64,000 bases of DNA from Paraburkholderia bannensis (GCF_014200455.1 NZ_JACHBW010000003.1:62001-126000); one strand, 5' to 3'; shown: positions 35,259 to 47,736, counted from the first letter of the stretch. The notes: generated from the sequence alone by a model not told the origin. Made by a program: numbers and translations.

Positions 35259-37771
35259 GGCTCTCCCGTAACGGTTTGTGGAGTCGGTTCATCGGTTCCA
35301 TCCCTCGAAGGATTATCCGATTGTCCGATTGGCAGACTGCAATGGAACGTGGCGCCGCTGATGTGGCCGTCAGCTTCAATGTTATTGACCACCCAGAGAC
35401 GCCCGCGATGCGATTCGATGATCGAGCGGCAAATATTCAGCCCCATGCCCATGCCGTCGGACTTGGTGCTGTAGAACGGTTCGAACAGGCGCTCGGCCGT
35501 GGCTTCGTCCACGCCCGGGCCCTGGTCCACCACGCTGATGCAGACGTTGCCGCCTTCGCGCTTCACGATCACGCGAATGACCGGGTCGACCGCATTCGGG
35601 CGGGCTTCGGCCATGGCTTCGGCGCCGTTTTTCAGCAGGTTGACCAGCACCTGCTCGATCAGCACCGGATCGACGTAGATCACGGGCATGCGCGAGCGCA
35701 TGTCGGTCACGATGCGGATACGGCGCTTGCGCGCTTCGATTTCGGCCAGACCCACGGCGTCGGCGACGATGTCGGCCACACGCGCGGCCTGGCGCTTGGG
35801 TTCGGAGCGCTTCACGAATTCGCGGATGCGCTTGATGATCATGCCAGCGCGCACGGCCTGCTGCGCGGTTTTTTCGAGCGCGGGCAGCAGATTCTCAGGC
35901 GCGCCGCGGCCCGATTTCACCAGGGCGACCGTTCCCGAAGCGTAATTGTTGATCGCGGCGAGCGGCTGGTTCAGTTCGTGCGCGAGCGACGAGGCCATTT
36001 CGCCCATCGTCATCAGGCGGCTGGTGAACTGCAGCTTTTCGTCCTGCTGGCGGGCCAGTTCCTGGGCCTGCTTGCGCGTGGTGATGTCGGTGGCGATCTG
36101 CATCTGCGCGAGATGGCCGTCCACCCACTGGATGTACTGACGACGCACTTCGAACCACTTCTGGATGCTTTCGACGTAGATTTCCTGCGCGTCGGCCGTG
36201 CTTTCCGTCAGTGCGGTGGCGGGCAGCCCGGCGAAGGCGTCCACCATGTCGATCGAATCCGACGAGGCGCTGGCCGAATCGAAGCCGCCTCCGCCCGCCA
36301 GTTCCAGATGGCCGTCCGGACGGATGCCGAACAGGTGGCGATAGTAGCGGTTGGCGAACAGCAGCTCGGCTTCGTCGGCGGCCAGCACGGACACGGCGGC
36401 GTCGAGGCTTTCCAGCACGGTGGTGAAGCGCTCGTGCGCGGCGGCGAGCTCTTCGCGCGCGCGCTTGGGTTCGGTGATGTCGGTCATCGACGACATCCAG
36501 CCGGTCTGGCGGCCCGAACTGTCGATCAGCGGCGAAACATACAGGCGTGCATGGAACTGCGAGCCGTCCTTGCGGCGCACGCGCAACTCGAACCCGGACG
36601 AGGGCGCCTTGCCGCGCAGCGTCATGTCGAGCTGGCGCTGCATTTCCGGATAGGCGTCGCGCGGCCAGTAAGGGAACGGCGCGTTCTTGCCCACCAGATC
36701 GCTTTCATCCCAGCCCGTCATGCGGCAAAACGCCGGGTTGACGTGCGTAATCCGGCCATGCATGTCAAGCACGCGCATGCCGATCAAAACCGAGTTCTCC
36801 ATCGCGCGGCGGAAAAACGCTTCCGCATACAGCGCCTGCTGCGCCTCGAAGCGCTGGCGCGTGTGTTTCCACAGGCTCCAGAGGCTCCACAACACGAAGC
36901 ACGACAGCCCCGCGACCAGCCACACGAGCGTGTTGTTCGTGAAGTTGGTCATCTGCGGATACGAGTACACGCGCACCGACACGCCCTGGCCCGGCGGATC
37001 GAGCGGCAGGTCGTAGTAGACGTCGCGCGGCAGGCGCGGGCGCGTCGAGGTGGTGGCGAGTTCGCGGTTGTTGGCGTCGAGGATCGAAATCTTGTACTTG
37101 GCCGACAGCTCGGGCGGGATGTCGTGCTTCAGTATGCCTTCGACCGAGAACACGGCCGCGATCGTGCCAAGAAATTCCCGATCGCGGTATACCGGCGTCT
37201 GGAGCGTGATGTAGCCGTTGCCGACGTCGTCGTAAATGAGCGGCGAATACACCTGGCGGCGCGACGAGCGGGCTTCGGCGAAGGCGGCTTTCACGGCCTC
37301 GTCCATCTGCGAATCGTTGGGCTTGGCCAGACGCTGGCCGAACACCGGCATGGCGGTATTGGGCCAGCGCGGCTCCTGCTGGCTCGTGTACCAGTTCAGG
37401 TAAAGGATTTCCGGATGACCCTGCATGATGTCCGTGGTGGACGTCTGGAAATACTGCGGGTCGGAATGGCCGGTGGCCAGATCGCGCGAGAGCGCCTGCA
37501 ATTGCTCCTGCGCGCCTGTCATGGAGAGGCGGATCTGTTGCTGGGCCCACGCGACATTGCGGTAGAGCGTGTCTTCCTGCTGTTGCTGCTCGCGGCGGTT
37601 CAGGCTCCACAAGATCAGGCTCATGACGATCAGGAACACCAGGATCGACAGGAGAGGCGTCAGCAAATAGGAATTCGACCACCACGGTCCGTGGTGCCAG
37701 CGGGACGGCGACGTGTCGCCGGGCGAACCGGGCGGCCGCGCCGAGCGTGCGAAAAGCCGTTCGGTCAACAT
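35255..37771 (-). CDS. PAS-domain sensor histidine kinase, FixL-like
   Basis: An 838-residue inner-membrane kinase. TM1 lies near residues 34-56 (LLTPLLSILVFLIVMSLILW). A periplasmic sensor of about 210 residues resembling double-Cache/CHASE folds follows, then TM2 (LVWLVAGLSCFVLWSLW, about 275-292). Two PAS domains come next (about residues 320-440 and 450-560). The HisKA is MGEMASSLAHELNQPLAAINNYASG (His598), with ATPase motifs NLLKNGAEAM, DQGPGV and SDGMGMGLNICRSI. The PAS domains lack an obvious haem-binding FixL signature, so the signal is probably a periplasmic ligand rather than O2. It forms an operon with the response regulator and is divergent from the pyruvate dehydrogenase operon. 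Confidence 0.9.
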   Translation of the reverse strand: MLTERLFARSARPPGSPGDTSPSRWHHGPWWSNSYLLTPLLSILVFLIVMSLILWSLNRREQQQQEDTLYRNVAWAQQQIRLSMTGAQEQLQALSRDLATGHSDPQYFQTSTTDIMQGHPEILYLNWYTSQQEPRWPNTAMPVFGQRLAKPNDSQMDEAVKAAFAEARSSRRQVYSPLIYDDVGNGYITLQTPVYRDREFLGTIAAVFSVEGILKHDIPPELSAKYKISILDANNRELATTSTRPRLPRDVYYDLPLDPPGQGVSVRVYSYPQMTNFTNNTLVWLVAGLSCFVLWSLWSLWKHTRQRFEAQQALYAEAFFRRAMENSVLIGMRVLDMHGRITHVNPAFCRMTGWDESDLVGKNAPFPYWPRDAYPEMQRQLDMTLRGKAPSSGFELRVRRKDGSQFHARLYVSPLIDSSGRQTGWMSSMTDITEPKRAREELAAAHERFTTVLESLDAAVSVLAADEAELLFANRYYRHLFGIRPDGHLELAGGGGFDSASASSDSIDMVDAFAGLPATALTESTADAQEIYVESIQKWFEVRRQYIQWVDGHLAQMQIATDITTRKQAQELARQQDEKLQFTSRLMTMGEMASSLAHELNQPLAAINNYASGTVALVKSGRGAPENLLPALEKTAQQAVRAGMIIKRIREFVKRSEPKRQAARVADIVADAVGLAEIEARKRRIRIVTDMRSRMPVIYVDPVLIEQVLVNLLKNGAEAMAEARPNAVDPVIRVIVKREGGNVCISVVDQGPGVDEATAERLFEPFYSTKSDGMGMGLNICRSIIESHRGRLWVVNNIEADGHISGATFHCSLPIGQSDNPSRDGTDEPTPQTVTGEP

Positions 37772-37941
37772 GGCAAGGATTGTAGCTCAGCGTAAGACAC
37801 GGAAATGCCGCGAAAAAAGCGATAAATCGCCGATAAACGGGTTCAAACTGGCCGACATCGGCACAAGGGCGCGAACGATTCAGCGTGCGCTGCAACAATT
37901 TTTCGCATTATAAAATGTCATCCCGCGATTCGAAAATTTCC

Positions 37942-37971
37942 TTGCGCGATGGCGGAGGCCGTCATTACAAT
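37942..37971 (+). promoter_or_regulatory. Candidate promoter of the aceE operon
   Basis: TTGCGC (37942-37947) and TACAAT (37966-37971) with an 18-base spacer, about 100 bases before aceE. A second AT-rich candidate (TATAAA around 37909-37914) lies further up. Both are eyeball assignments in the 297-bp space shared with the divergent kinase gene. Confidence 0.4.
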
Positions 37972-38068
37972 CGCCCGCAAAGCTGCTGCGGTCGGCCTGG
38001 TCACGTCTACAAGCGTCGCTGCCCGCATGGTCCGATCAACAGCGTTCCCCTACATCGAGGAGACGAGC

Positions 38069-40765
<2,697 letters not shown>

Positions 40766-40791
40766 CGCATCACCCCTGTGCATCGCAAGCG

Positions 40792-40814
40792 CGCCTCCCC
40801 GAAGCGGGGAGGCG
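40792..40814 (+). terminator. Hairpin between aceE and aceF (attenuator-like)
   Basis: Stem CGCCTCCCC/GGGGAGGCG with a four-base loop, followed by a weak T-run (TTCTTA), 27 bases after aceE. It may cause partial termination or mRNA processing, lowering aceF-lpdA relative to aceE. Confidence 0.5.
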
Positions 40815-40842
40815 TTCTTATGCGGCCCCGGAGACACTAACA

Positions 40843-42525
40843 ATGAGTCAAGCGATCGAAGTCAAGGTGCCGGACATCGGCGATTACAAGGACATCCCTG
40901 TGATCGAGGTGCTGGTGAAGGCGGGTGACACCGTCGAGAAAGAGCAGTCGCTCATCACGCTGGAGTCGGACAAGGCGACGATGGACGTGCCGAGCCCGGC
41001 TGCGGGTACGGTCAAGGAAGTGAAGGTCAAGGTCGGCGACAACGTCTCGGAAGGCGTGCTGGTCCTCGTGCTGGAAGGCGGTGCTGCTGCGGCTCCCGCT
41101 GCCGCACCGGCCGCGAAGCAAGAGTCGGCCGCTCCGGCTGCCGCGCCCGCACAAGCGGCGGCGCCCGCACCGGCTGCTGCTGCTGCGCCCGCTGCCGCAT
41201 CTGCAGCAGGTGGCGTGCAGACCGTCAAGGTCCCGGATATCGGCGACTACAAGGACGTTCCGGTTATCGAAATCGGTGTGAAGGTGGGCGACCGTGTCGA
41301 GAAGGAGCAGTCGCTCGTCACGCTCGAATCGGACAAGGCCACCATGGATGTGCCGAGCCCGGTCGCCGGCATCGTCAAGGAAATCAAGGTCAAGGTCGGT
41401 GACAACGTGTCGGAAGGCGCGGAAATCATCGTCGTGGAAGCCGAAGGCGCTGCTGCTGCCGCGCCCGCACCGGCTGCGAAGGCACCGGCAGAACAGCCGT
41501 CCGACGCACCGCAGGCCGCGCCCGCCAAGGCCGCACCGGCGGCGCCCTCGGCACTCGCGCAAGCACCGATCATCCCGGCAGGCGAAGGCGGTTCGCGCCG
41601 TCCGAGCCACGCTTCGCCGTCGGTGCGCAAGTTCGCGCGCGACCTGGGCGTCGATGTAGGGCGCGTCACGGGCACGGGTCCCAAGGGCCGCATCACGCAA
41701 GACGACGTCACCGCGTTCGTGAAGGGCGTGATGACCGGCGCGCTGGCGGCTCCCGCTGCTGCGGCCGCACCGGCCGCTGGCGGCGGCGCGGGTCTGAATC
41801 TGCTGCCGTGGCCGAAGGTCGACTTCACGAAGTTCGGCCCGATCGACACGCAACCGCTGTCGCGCATCAAGAAGATCTCCGGCGCGAACCTGCATCGCAA
41901 CTGGGTCATGATCCCGCACGTCACGAACAACGACGAAGCGGATATCACCGACCTCGAAGCGCTGCGCGTGCAGCTGAACAAGGAAAACGAGAAGGCCGGC
42001 GTCAAGTTCACGATGCTCGCTTTCGTCATCAAGGCCTGCGTCGCCGCGCTCAAGAAGTTTCCGGCGTTCAACGCGAGCCTGGACGGCGACAACCTCGTCT
42101 TCAAGCAGTACTACCACATCGGTTTTGCTGCCGACACGCCCAACGGTCTCGTCGTTCCGGTGATCCGCGACGCCGACAAGAAGGGTCTCGTCGATATCGC
42201 CAAGGAAATGGCCGAACTCTCGAAGCTCGCCCGCGACGGCAAGCTCAAGCCGGACCAGATGCAAGGCGGCTGCTTCTCGATTTCGTCGCTCGGCGGCATC
42301 GGCGGCACGCATTTCACGCCGATCATCAACGCGCCGGAAGTCGCGATCCTCGGCCTGTCGAAGAGCGCCATGAAGCCGGTGTGGGACGGCAAGCAGTTCG
42401 TGCCGCGCCTCACGCTGCCGCTTTCGCTCTCGTACGACCACCGCGTGATCGACGGCGCCGCTGCCGCGCGCTTCAACGCGTACCTCGGCTCGATCCTCGG
42501 CGACTTCCGCCGCGTGATCCTGTAA
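40843..42525 (+). CDS. aceF: Pyruvate dehydrogenase E2 (dihydrolipoyl acetyltransferase)
   Basis: A 560-residue core enzyme of the PDH complex. Two tandem lipoyl domains carry Lys44 and Lys165 in the motif ESDKATMDVPSP. They are linked by Ala/Pro-rich flexible hinges, followed by the peripheral subunit-binding domain (RPSHASPSVRKFARDLGVDVGRVTGTGPKGRITQDDV, about residues 249-285) and the catalytic domain ending SYDHRVIDGAAAARFNAYL with the active-site His and Asp. It starts 77 bases after aceE. Confidence 0.98.
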   Translation: MSQAIEVKVPDIGDYKDIPVIEVLVKAGDTVEKEQSLITLESDKATMDVPSPAAGTVKEVKVKVGDNVSEGVLVLVLEGGAAAAPAAAPAAKQESAAPAAAPAQAAAPAPAAAAAPAAASAAGGVQTVKVPDIGDYKDVPVIEIGVKVGDRVEKEQSLVTLESDKATMDVPSPVAGIVKEIKVKVGDNVSEGAEIIVVEAEGAAAAAPAPAAKAPAEQPSDAPQAAPAKAAPAAPSALAQAPIIPAGEGGSRRPSHASPSVRKFARDLGVDVGRVTGTGPKGRITQDDVTAFVKGVMTGALAAPAAAAAPAAGGGAGLNLLPWPKVDFTKFGPIDTQPLSRIKKISGANLHRNWVMIPHVTNNDEADITDLEALRVQLNKENEKAGVKFTMLAFVIKACVAALKKFPAFNASLDGDNLVFKQYYHIGFAADTPNGLVVPVIRDADKKGLVDIAKEMAELSKLARDGKLKPDQMQGGCFSISSLGGIGGTHFTPIINAPEVAILGLSKSAMKPVWDGKQFVPRLTLPLSLSYDHRVIDGAAAARFNAYLGSILGDFRRVIL

Positions 42526-42624
42526 AACCGCTTCGACCGGTTCGCACCGCCGCGCCGCGCCTGCCTGGGTTCATGCAGGTGCGCGACGCGACGGGTGCGG
42601 GCGGTCGTTCCTGAAGGGGACACC

Positions 42625-44394
42625 ATGAGTCTCGTCGAAGTGAAAGTGCCGGATATCGGCGACTTCAAGGACATCGACGTCATCGAAGTCAACATCAAGC
42701 CGGGCGACGTGATCGAGAAGGAGCAGTCGCTGCTCTCGCTCGAATCGGACAAGGCCACGATGGAAGTGCCCAGCGAAGTCGCGGGCACCGTGAAGGAAGT
42801 GAAGATCAAGGCCGGCGACAAGGCGTCGCAAGGCACCGTGGTCGCAATCGTCGAAGTGTCGGAAGGCGCGGCTGCGCCGGCTCCGAAGGCTGAAGCGCCC
42901 AAGGCTGCGCAAGCACCGAAGGCCGCCGAAGCACCGAAGGCGGCTGCACCCGCACCGCAAGCCGGCAGCTTCAGCGGCAGCGCCGACGTCGAATGCGACA
43001 TGCTCGTGCTCGGCGCGGGTCCGGGCGGCTACTCGGCGGCGTTCCGCTCCGCCGACCTCGGCATGAAGACCGTGCTGGTCGAGCGTTACGCGACGCTTGG
43101 CGGCGTGTGCCTGAACGTCGGCTGCATCCCGTCGAAGGCGCTGCTGCACACGGCGCTCGTGATCGACGAAGCCGCTGCGCTCGAATCGCACGGCATCTCG
43201 TTTGGCAAGCCGCAGATCGATCTCGACAAGCTGCGCGACTTCAAGTCGGGCGTCGTCAAGAAGCTCACCGGCGGTCTCGCCGGCATGGCCAAGGCGCGCA
43301 AGGTCGAAGTCGTGACGGGCCTCGGTTCGTTCATCGATCCGCACCACATGGAAGTGGTGGGCGAAAACGGCAAGAAGATCGTCAAGTTCAAGCAGGCGAT
43401 CATTGCGGCCGGTTCGCAGGCCGTGAAGCTGCCCTTCATGCCGGAAGATCCGCGCGTGGTCGATTCGACCGGCGCGCTCGAACTGCGCCAGATTCCGCAG
43501 AAGATGCTGGTGATCGGCGGCGGCATTATCGGTCTGGAAATGGCCACGGTGTACTCGACGCTTGGTGCACAGATCGATGTGGTGGAAATGCTCGACGGCC
43601 TGATGGCCGGCGCCGACCGCGATCTGGTCAAGGTCTGGGAGAAGTACAACGCGAAGCGTTTCGCGAACGTCATGCTCAAGACGAAGACGACGAAGGCCGA
43701 AGCGAAGGAAGACGGCATCTACGTTACGTTCGAAGGCGAAAAGGCTCCGGCCGAAGCGCAGCGCTACGACCTCGTGCTGGTCGCCGTGGGCCGCTCGCCC
43801 AATGGCAAGAAGATTGGCGCGGACAAGGCCGGCGTGGCGGTGACGGATCGCGGCTTCATCGAAGTCGACAAGCAGTTGCGCACCAATGTGCCGCACATCT
43901 TCGCCATCGGCGATGTGGTCGGTCAGCCGATGCTCGCGCACAAGGCCGTGCATGAAGGCCATGTGGCAGCAGAAGCGGCGCACGGCGAGAAGGCGTACTT
44001 CGATGCGCTGCAGATCCCGTCGGTGGCCTACACCGATCCGGAAGTGGCCTGGGCCGGCAAGACCGAAGAGCAGTGCAAGGCCGAAGGCATCAAGTACGGC
44101 AAGGCAGTATTCCCGTGGGCCGCTTCGGGCCGCGCGATCGCCAATGGCCGCGACGAAGGCTTCACCAAGCTGATCTTCGACGAAGAGACGCATCGCGTGA
44201 TCGGCGGAGGAATCGTCGGTCTGAACGCAGGCGATCTGATCAGCGAAGTGTGCCTGGCCGTGGAAATGGGCGCGGATGCGACCGACATCGGCAAGACGAT
44301 TCACCCGCACCCGACGCTGGGCGAATCAGTCGGCATGGCCGCCGAGCTGTACGAAGGCGTGTGTACCGACCTGCCGCCGCAAAAGAAGAAGTAA
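42625..44394 (+). CDS. lpdA: Dihydrolipoyl dehydrogenase (E3) with N-terminal lipoyl domain
   Basis: A 589-residue E3. An N-terminal lipoyl domain (residues 1-80, Lys43 in LESDKATMEVPS) is joined by an Ala/Pro/Lys hinge to the flavoprotein: GAGPGGYSAAFRSADLG, the redox disulfide in GGVCLNVGCIPSKALLH, an NAD fold (GGGIIGLEMATVYSTLG), the FAD contact HIFAIGDVVGQPMLAHKAVHEG and the C-terminal catalytic His-Glu in HPHPTLGES. The lipoyl-E3 fusion is known from betaproteobacteria and Neisseria. AAGGGGA precedes the ATG. It closes the PDH operon. Confidence 0.97.
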   Translation: MSLVEVKVPDIGDFKDIDVIEVNIKPGDVIEKEQSLLSLESDKATMEVPSEVAGTVKEVKIKAGDKASQGTVVAIVEVSEGAAAPAPKAEAPKAAQAPKAAEAPKAAAPAPQAGSFSGSADVECDMLVLGAGPGGYSAAFRSADLGMKTVLVERYATLGGVCLNVGCIPSKALLHTALVIDEAAALESHGISFGKPQIDLDKLRDFKSGVVKKLTGGLAGMAKARKVEVVTGLGSFIDPHHMEVVGENGKKIVKFKQAIIAAGSQAVKLPFMPEDPRVVDSTGALELRQIPQKMLVIGGGIIGLEMATVYSTLGAQIDVVEMLDGLMAGADRDLVKVWEKYNAKRFANVMLKTKTTKAEAKEDGIYVTFEGEKAPAEAQRYDLVLVAVGRSPNGKKIGADKAGVAVTDRGFIEVDKQLRTNVPHIFAIGDVVGQPMLAHKAVHEGHVAAEAAHGEKAYFDALQIPSVAYTDPEVAWAGKTEEQCKAEGIKYGKAVFPWAASGRAIANGRDEGFTKLIFDEETHRVIGGGIVGLNAGDLISEVCLAVEMGADATDIGKTIHPHPTLGESVGMAAELYEGVCTDLPPQKKK

Positions 44395-44432
44395 TTTCGC
44401 TGCGCGCCGCTTCGGCGGCGCGTGCGAAAGTA

Positions 44433-44468
44433 AAAACGGCGCACTCCGCGAGGAGTGCGCCGTTTTCT
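44433..44468 (+). terminator. Rho-independent terminator of the PDH operon
   Basis: 15-bp perfect stem AAAACGGCGCACTCC/GGAGTGCGCCGTTTT with a four-base loop, ending in TTTTC. It lies 38 bases after lpdA. Confidence 0.85.
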
Positions 44469-44658
44469 TTGGGGCCGTGCAGACTTGCCGCGCGGACCGG
44501 GAGAGTGCGAGAGGCGCCGGAGCGTAAAAAAGATTCCCGGTCGCCGGCGACCGGGCCAAGCGACATGCCGGGCGGCATGTCGGAGCGTCAGATCCGGCGC
44601 GAGGCGCGGGCGAGTTTCAGGCTGGCATCCCGACCGAAGTCAGGCCAGCGCCAGTGAC

Positions 44659-45240
44659 TCAGGCCGGCTTCTTGGCGGCAGCAGCGGCAGCCGATGCCGA
44701 ACGCGATGCCTGGGCAGCAGCCTTGCTGGCAGCAGCCGTAGCGGCGTTGAAGTTGCTTTCGGCAATTTCAACGGCTTGCTTGGTGGCCTTGTGAACCGTT
44801 TCGTACGTGGTGTTGGCGGCGTTGATGGCCGACTTGATCACGGCGACAGCGGTTTCCGAACCGGCCGGTGCGTTCTTGGCGACATTGTCGACGAGCGATT
44901 GCACCTTGAGGTTCTGTTCCTGGTAGTGCGCTTCGGCAACCTTCGCGAATTCGGCTTGCGTAGCCGAGGCGATTTCATAAACGTGGCGGCCGTACGAGAG
45001 GACCTTTTCGGCGAGCGGCTGGGCGTAGCTCGACTGCAGCGCGAAGAATTCCTGCGCATCCTTCGCCGACAATGCACGCTGCGCCTGTTCCTGCGATTCC
45101 GCCAGATTCGAGCGAACGGCCTGAAGGTTCAATTCGACCAGCTTTTCCACGCCTTCGAATGCCTTGCCGGTCAGACCGAACAGGGTTTCGAGGTTGGCCT
45201 TGTGTGCGGCGACGAATTGCTCAGGGGTCAGCAGACTCAT
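44659..45240 (-). CDS. phaP: Phasin (polyhydroxyalkanoate granule-associated protein)
   Basis: A 193-residue phasin_2-family protein: [43 protein letters not shown] is the characteristic N-terminus. The body is amphipathic helix ([27 protein letters not shown]), and the C-terminal Ala/Lys-rich tail ([22 protein letters not shown]) is typical of PhaP. It coats PHA granules in the cytosol, controlling their size and number. No PHA synthase is in this window. A sigma-70 promoter lies about 110 bases upstream. Confidence 0.95.
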   Translation of the reverse strand: MSLLTPEQFVAAHKANLETLFGLTGKAFEGVEKLVELNLQAVRSNLAESQEQAQRALSAKDAQEFFALQSSYAQPLAEKVLSYGRHVYEIASATQAEFAKVAEAHYQEQNLKVQSLVDNVAKNAPAGSETAVAVIKSAINAANTTYETVHKATKQAVEIAESNFNAATAAASKAAAQASRSASAAAAAAKKPA

Positions 45241-45347
45241 GTTTACGCTCCTGGATGGTTGGCGGCCTCGTAGGGTGGGTCGCCTGGAGTAAGTGGCAAG
45301 ACGCTGGTGATCTGCTCAACGCTTTGTGCGTCGCAACATTGATCCTG

Positions 45348-45375
45348 ATTTTAGGTCGGTTGAAACGAATGTCAA
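45348..45375 (-). promoter_or_regulatory. Sigma-70 promoter of phaP
   Basis: On the minus strand, TTGACA (45370-45375) and TAAAAT (45348-45353) are separated by 16 bases. The leader to phaP is about 100 bases. A PhaR operator is plausible nearby but was not recognised. Confidence 0.65.
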
Positions 45376-45950
45376 GGACTTTTGATGCGGCGCACAATCT
45401 CATTAAAGTATTGTTAAACAAACACTTATGCGAGCGGCATGAGGGTGCGAACGCTTTTTTCGCTGAGCTGCGTCATAGCGTCCTTCGGTGGTTTCGCGCG
45501 ATCCCTTGCCTGATAAGGATGCGCATATGCGCGCTGGTTCTGGCAAGATTGAGTCTGACGGCGCAATGTGGCGTTTTGCATGCGCGGGCGGTTCCCATGC
45601 AGGTCTATCAGGGAATGCACTGAGGTGCGTCCACCGGATTCCTACATGGAACGTTAAGCCTTTATTGCAGTCGAATCGCGCGTCGCGTAGTTCGGCGGCA
45701 CGGATGTCAGAGCAAGGCCTCGGTATTTATCCCACATAAAGTTATCCACGACGCGCGCCGTTAATGTGTAGGCGACAGCAGCGCAGGCAGCAAACGTTGT
45801 CTGCCAGTTGTTTGCACAAGGGTTTGCACAAGGCGCGGCAGGGTAGGGCCGTCTGATCGATTGTCTGACTCCATCGAATGGGTGAAGTACATTGGTCTGC
45901 TCAATCAGAAACCAGATTTCGGTTTAACGAGTAGCCATAAGTGCTTCAAT
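45376..45950. other. Intergenic region between phaP and pbpG
   Basis: About 575 bp without a supported gene; several short frames exist but none has a Shine-Dalgarno and coding look together. It is AT-richer than its neighbours. Confidence 0.45.
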
Positions 45951-45979
45951 TTGCGAATTTTTCGTGGTTTTACTACACT
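45951..45979 (+). promoter_or_regulatory. Candidate promoter of the D-Ala-D-Ala endopeptidase gene
   Basis: TTGCGA (45951-45956) and TACACT (45974-45979), 17 bases apart, 36 bases before the start codon. Confidence 0.45.
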
Positions 45980-46014
45980 TGGCGAACGATCCCGCCGCTT
46001 CATCCAGAACACCA

Positions 46015-47199
46015 ATGAAATCCGACAAGATCCTGTCGTTCAAACTGGTGCCCTCATCGGTTGTCAGCACCGCGCTGTCGGTGGCTGTTTCCGTGGCCAT
46101 CAGTGCGACGCTGCTAGCGCCCGAGGGCGCTTTTGCTGCGTCGCAGAACAGTGCCGCCGCTAAAACGGCGAAGGCCAATAAGGCCACCAAGAAGATTGCC
46201 AAGGCCGACGCGGCATCCGCGAAGGTCGCGAAGAAGGCGGGCGCAACCCGTACCGTTGCTGCAAAGGACGACGATGCGCGTCCGACGGCGAAAAAGCGCC
46301 GCGTCAGCTACACGATGAATGGCCGCCACCACACGGCCGTGCGCCGTGTCGCGTTCGAGCCGCGTCAGCCGACCGTCGGTCAGGCCTTCGGCCTGCACGA
46401 GACGCCGGATTCGCTGATGCTGCGCTCGGGCGTGGCCTACGTGGTCGACCAGAACTCGCTCGAACCGCTCTTCGATAAAAACTCGCGCGCCGTGGTGCCG
46501 ATCGCCTCGATCTCGAAGCTCATGACCGCGATGGTCGTGCTCGACTCGAAGGCGCCGCTCACCGAGCAGATCGAAGTCACCGACGAAGATCGCGACTACG
46601 AGAAGAACACGGGCTCGCGCCTGTCGGTCGGCTCGGTGCTTTCGCGTGAAGACATGCTGCACATCGCGCTGATGGCATCGGAAAACCGTGCCGCCGCCGC
46701 GCTCTCGCGCTACTACCCGGGCGGGCGGCCGGCCTTCATCGCGGCGATGAACGCGAAGGCCAAACAGCTGGGCATGACGGATACGCACTTCGAGAATTCG
46801 ACGGGGCTGACGAGTCATAACGTGTCGACCGCGCGCGATCTCGTGAAGATGGTGAACGCGGCGTACCAGTACCCGATGATCCGTCAGTTCTCGACCGATC
46901 ACAGCTACGACGTCTACACCGGCAAGCGCACGCTCGCCTACAACAGCACGAATGCGCTGGTGCGCAATTCGTCGTGGGACATCGGCCTGCAGAAGACCGG
47001 TTTCATCAACGAAGCAGGCGAATGCCTCGTCATGCAGTCGACCATCCATGGCCGTCCGGTCATCATGGTTCTGCTCGATTCGAGCGGCAAATACTCGCGC
47101 TTCGCGGATGCGACCCGTGTGCGCACGTGGCTCGACAACGGCGGCGCAGACCAGCAACCGCACATTACGAGCGCGGACGCGGGCGGCGCGGGCACCTGA
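46015..47199 (+). CDS. pbpG: D-alanyl-D-alanine endopeptidase (PBP7-like)
   Basis: A 394-residue periplasmic serine peptidase of the S11 family. The N-terminus holds an uncleaved or cleaved signal segment (SVVSTALSVAVSVAISATLLAPEGAFAAS) followed by a Lys/Ala-rich basic region of about 60 residues. The penicillin-binding motifs are Ser165-I-S-Lys168 (SISKLMTAM), Ser222-E-Asn224 and Lys327-T-G. It cuts peptidoglycan cross-links, helping wall remodelling. The ATG at 46015 is preferred over an in-frame upstream GTG at 45964. A terminator follows 40 bases after the stop. Confidence 0.9.
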   Translation: MKSDKILSFKLVPSSVVSTALSVAVSVAISATLLAPEGAFAASQNSAAAKTAKANKATKKIAKADAASAKVAKKAGATRTVAAKDDDARPTAKKRRVSYTMNGRHHTAVRRVAFEPRQPTVGQAFGLHETPDSLMLRSGVAYVVDQNSLEPLFDKNSRAVVPIASISKLMTAMVVLDSKAPLTEQIEVTDEDRDYEKNTGSRLSVGSVLSREDMLHIALMASENRAAAALSRYYPGGRPAFIAAMNAKAKQLGMTDTHFENSTGLTSHNVSTARDLVKMVNAAYQYPMIRQFSTDHSYDVYTGKRTLAYNSTNALVRNSSWDIGLQKTGFINEAGECLVMQSTIHGRPVIMVLLDSSGKYSRFADATRVRTWLDNGGADQQPHITSADAGGAGT

Positions 47200-47238
47200 T
47201 CCGCCAGGCCACGCGAGCTGTACTTATCTGGTTTTCGA

Positions 47239-47266
47239 ACGCCCCGCGCCTGCGGGGCGTTTGTTT
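47239..47266 (+). terminator. Rho-independent terminator after pbpG
   Basis: Stem AACGCCCCGC/GCGGGGCGTT with a four-base loop, followed by TTTGTTTTT. Confidence 0.85.
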
Positions 47267-47475
47267 TTCCGGGGCCGGCATGTCGCTCTGTCCCGCCGTT
47301 CGGCTGGCTGTTTGAAGCCTGATCGTATCGGCAGAGTTTTCAGTTGCTTTCGCATTCAAGCAAAGCGATCGAGGCCGCGCTGATCTACGCCGAATCAAAA
47401 GCTTGGTTAGTACGCCCAGGCAAAGGGTAGCGGTCATGCGTGGGGACGAATGTCCTGTCCAGCGAATCAGGCTGA

Positions 47476-47736
47476 TTGCCGGTGCGTAACGCACTGCCGT
47501 CCGCGCGCCTCGTCGAAGCCGCTCCGGATTTCGTCGGCTTGACCGATTTAGCGGATCTGACCGGCATGTCGCGGCAAAACATGCGCAAGCTGATGCTTGC
47601 TCATTGTGCCGGCTTCCCGCAGCCGGTGCACGAGGGTAGCCCGTCGCTCTGGCATCTCGGCGATATTCTGAGGTGGCTGAGTGCGCGCGAGGTCGATGCG
47701 CGCATCAAGCGTCAGTTGGCCGAACTTCTTTCCTGA
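47476..47736 (+). CDS. Small HTH (AlpA/excisionase-like) DNA-binding protein
   Basis: An 86-residue protein with a MerR/AlpA-type helix-turn-helix: VGLTDLADLTGMSRQNMRKLMLAHCAGFPQPVHEGSPSLWHLGDILRWL. It starts at TTG (or GTG six bases later), so the start is uncertain. Such single HTH proteins act as excisionases or regulators, but no integrase or prophage is near. It may also be a remnant of a longer gene. It is convergent with the IclR gene. Confidence 0.6.
   Translation: MPVRNALPSARLVEAAPDFVGLTDLADLTGMSRQNMRKLMLAHCAGFPQPVHEGSPSLWHLGDILRWLSAREVDARIKRQLAELLS

Noticed and set aside
47476..47736. AlpA-like HTH considered as a sign of an integrated element
   Set aside because: No integrase, attachment repeats, tRNA target or composition change nearby.
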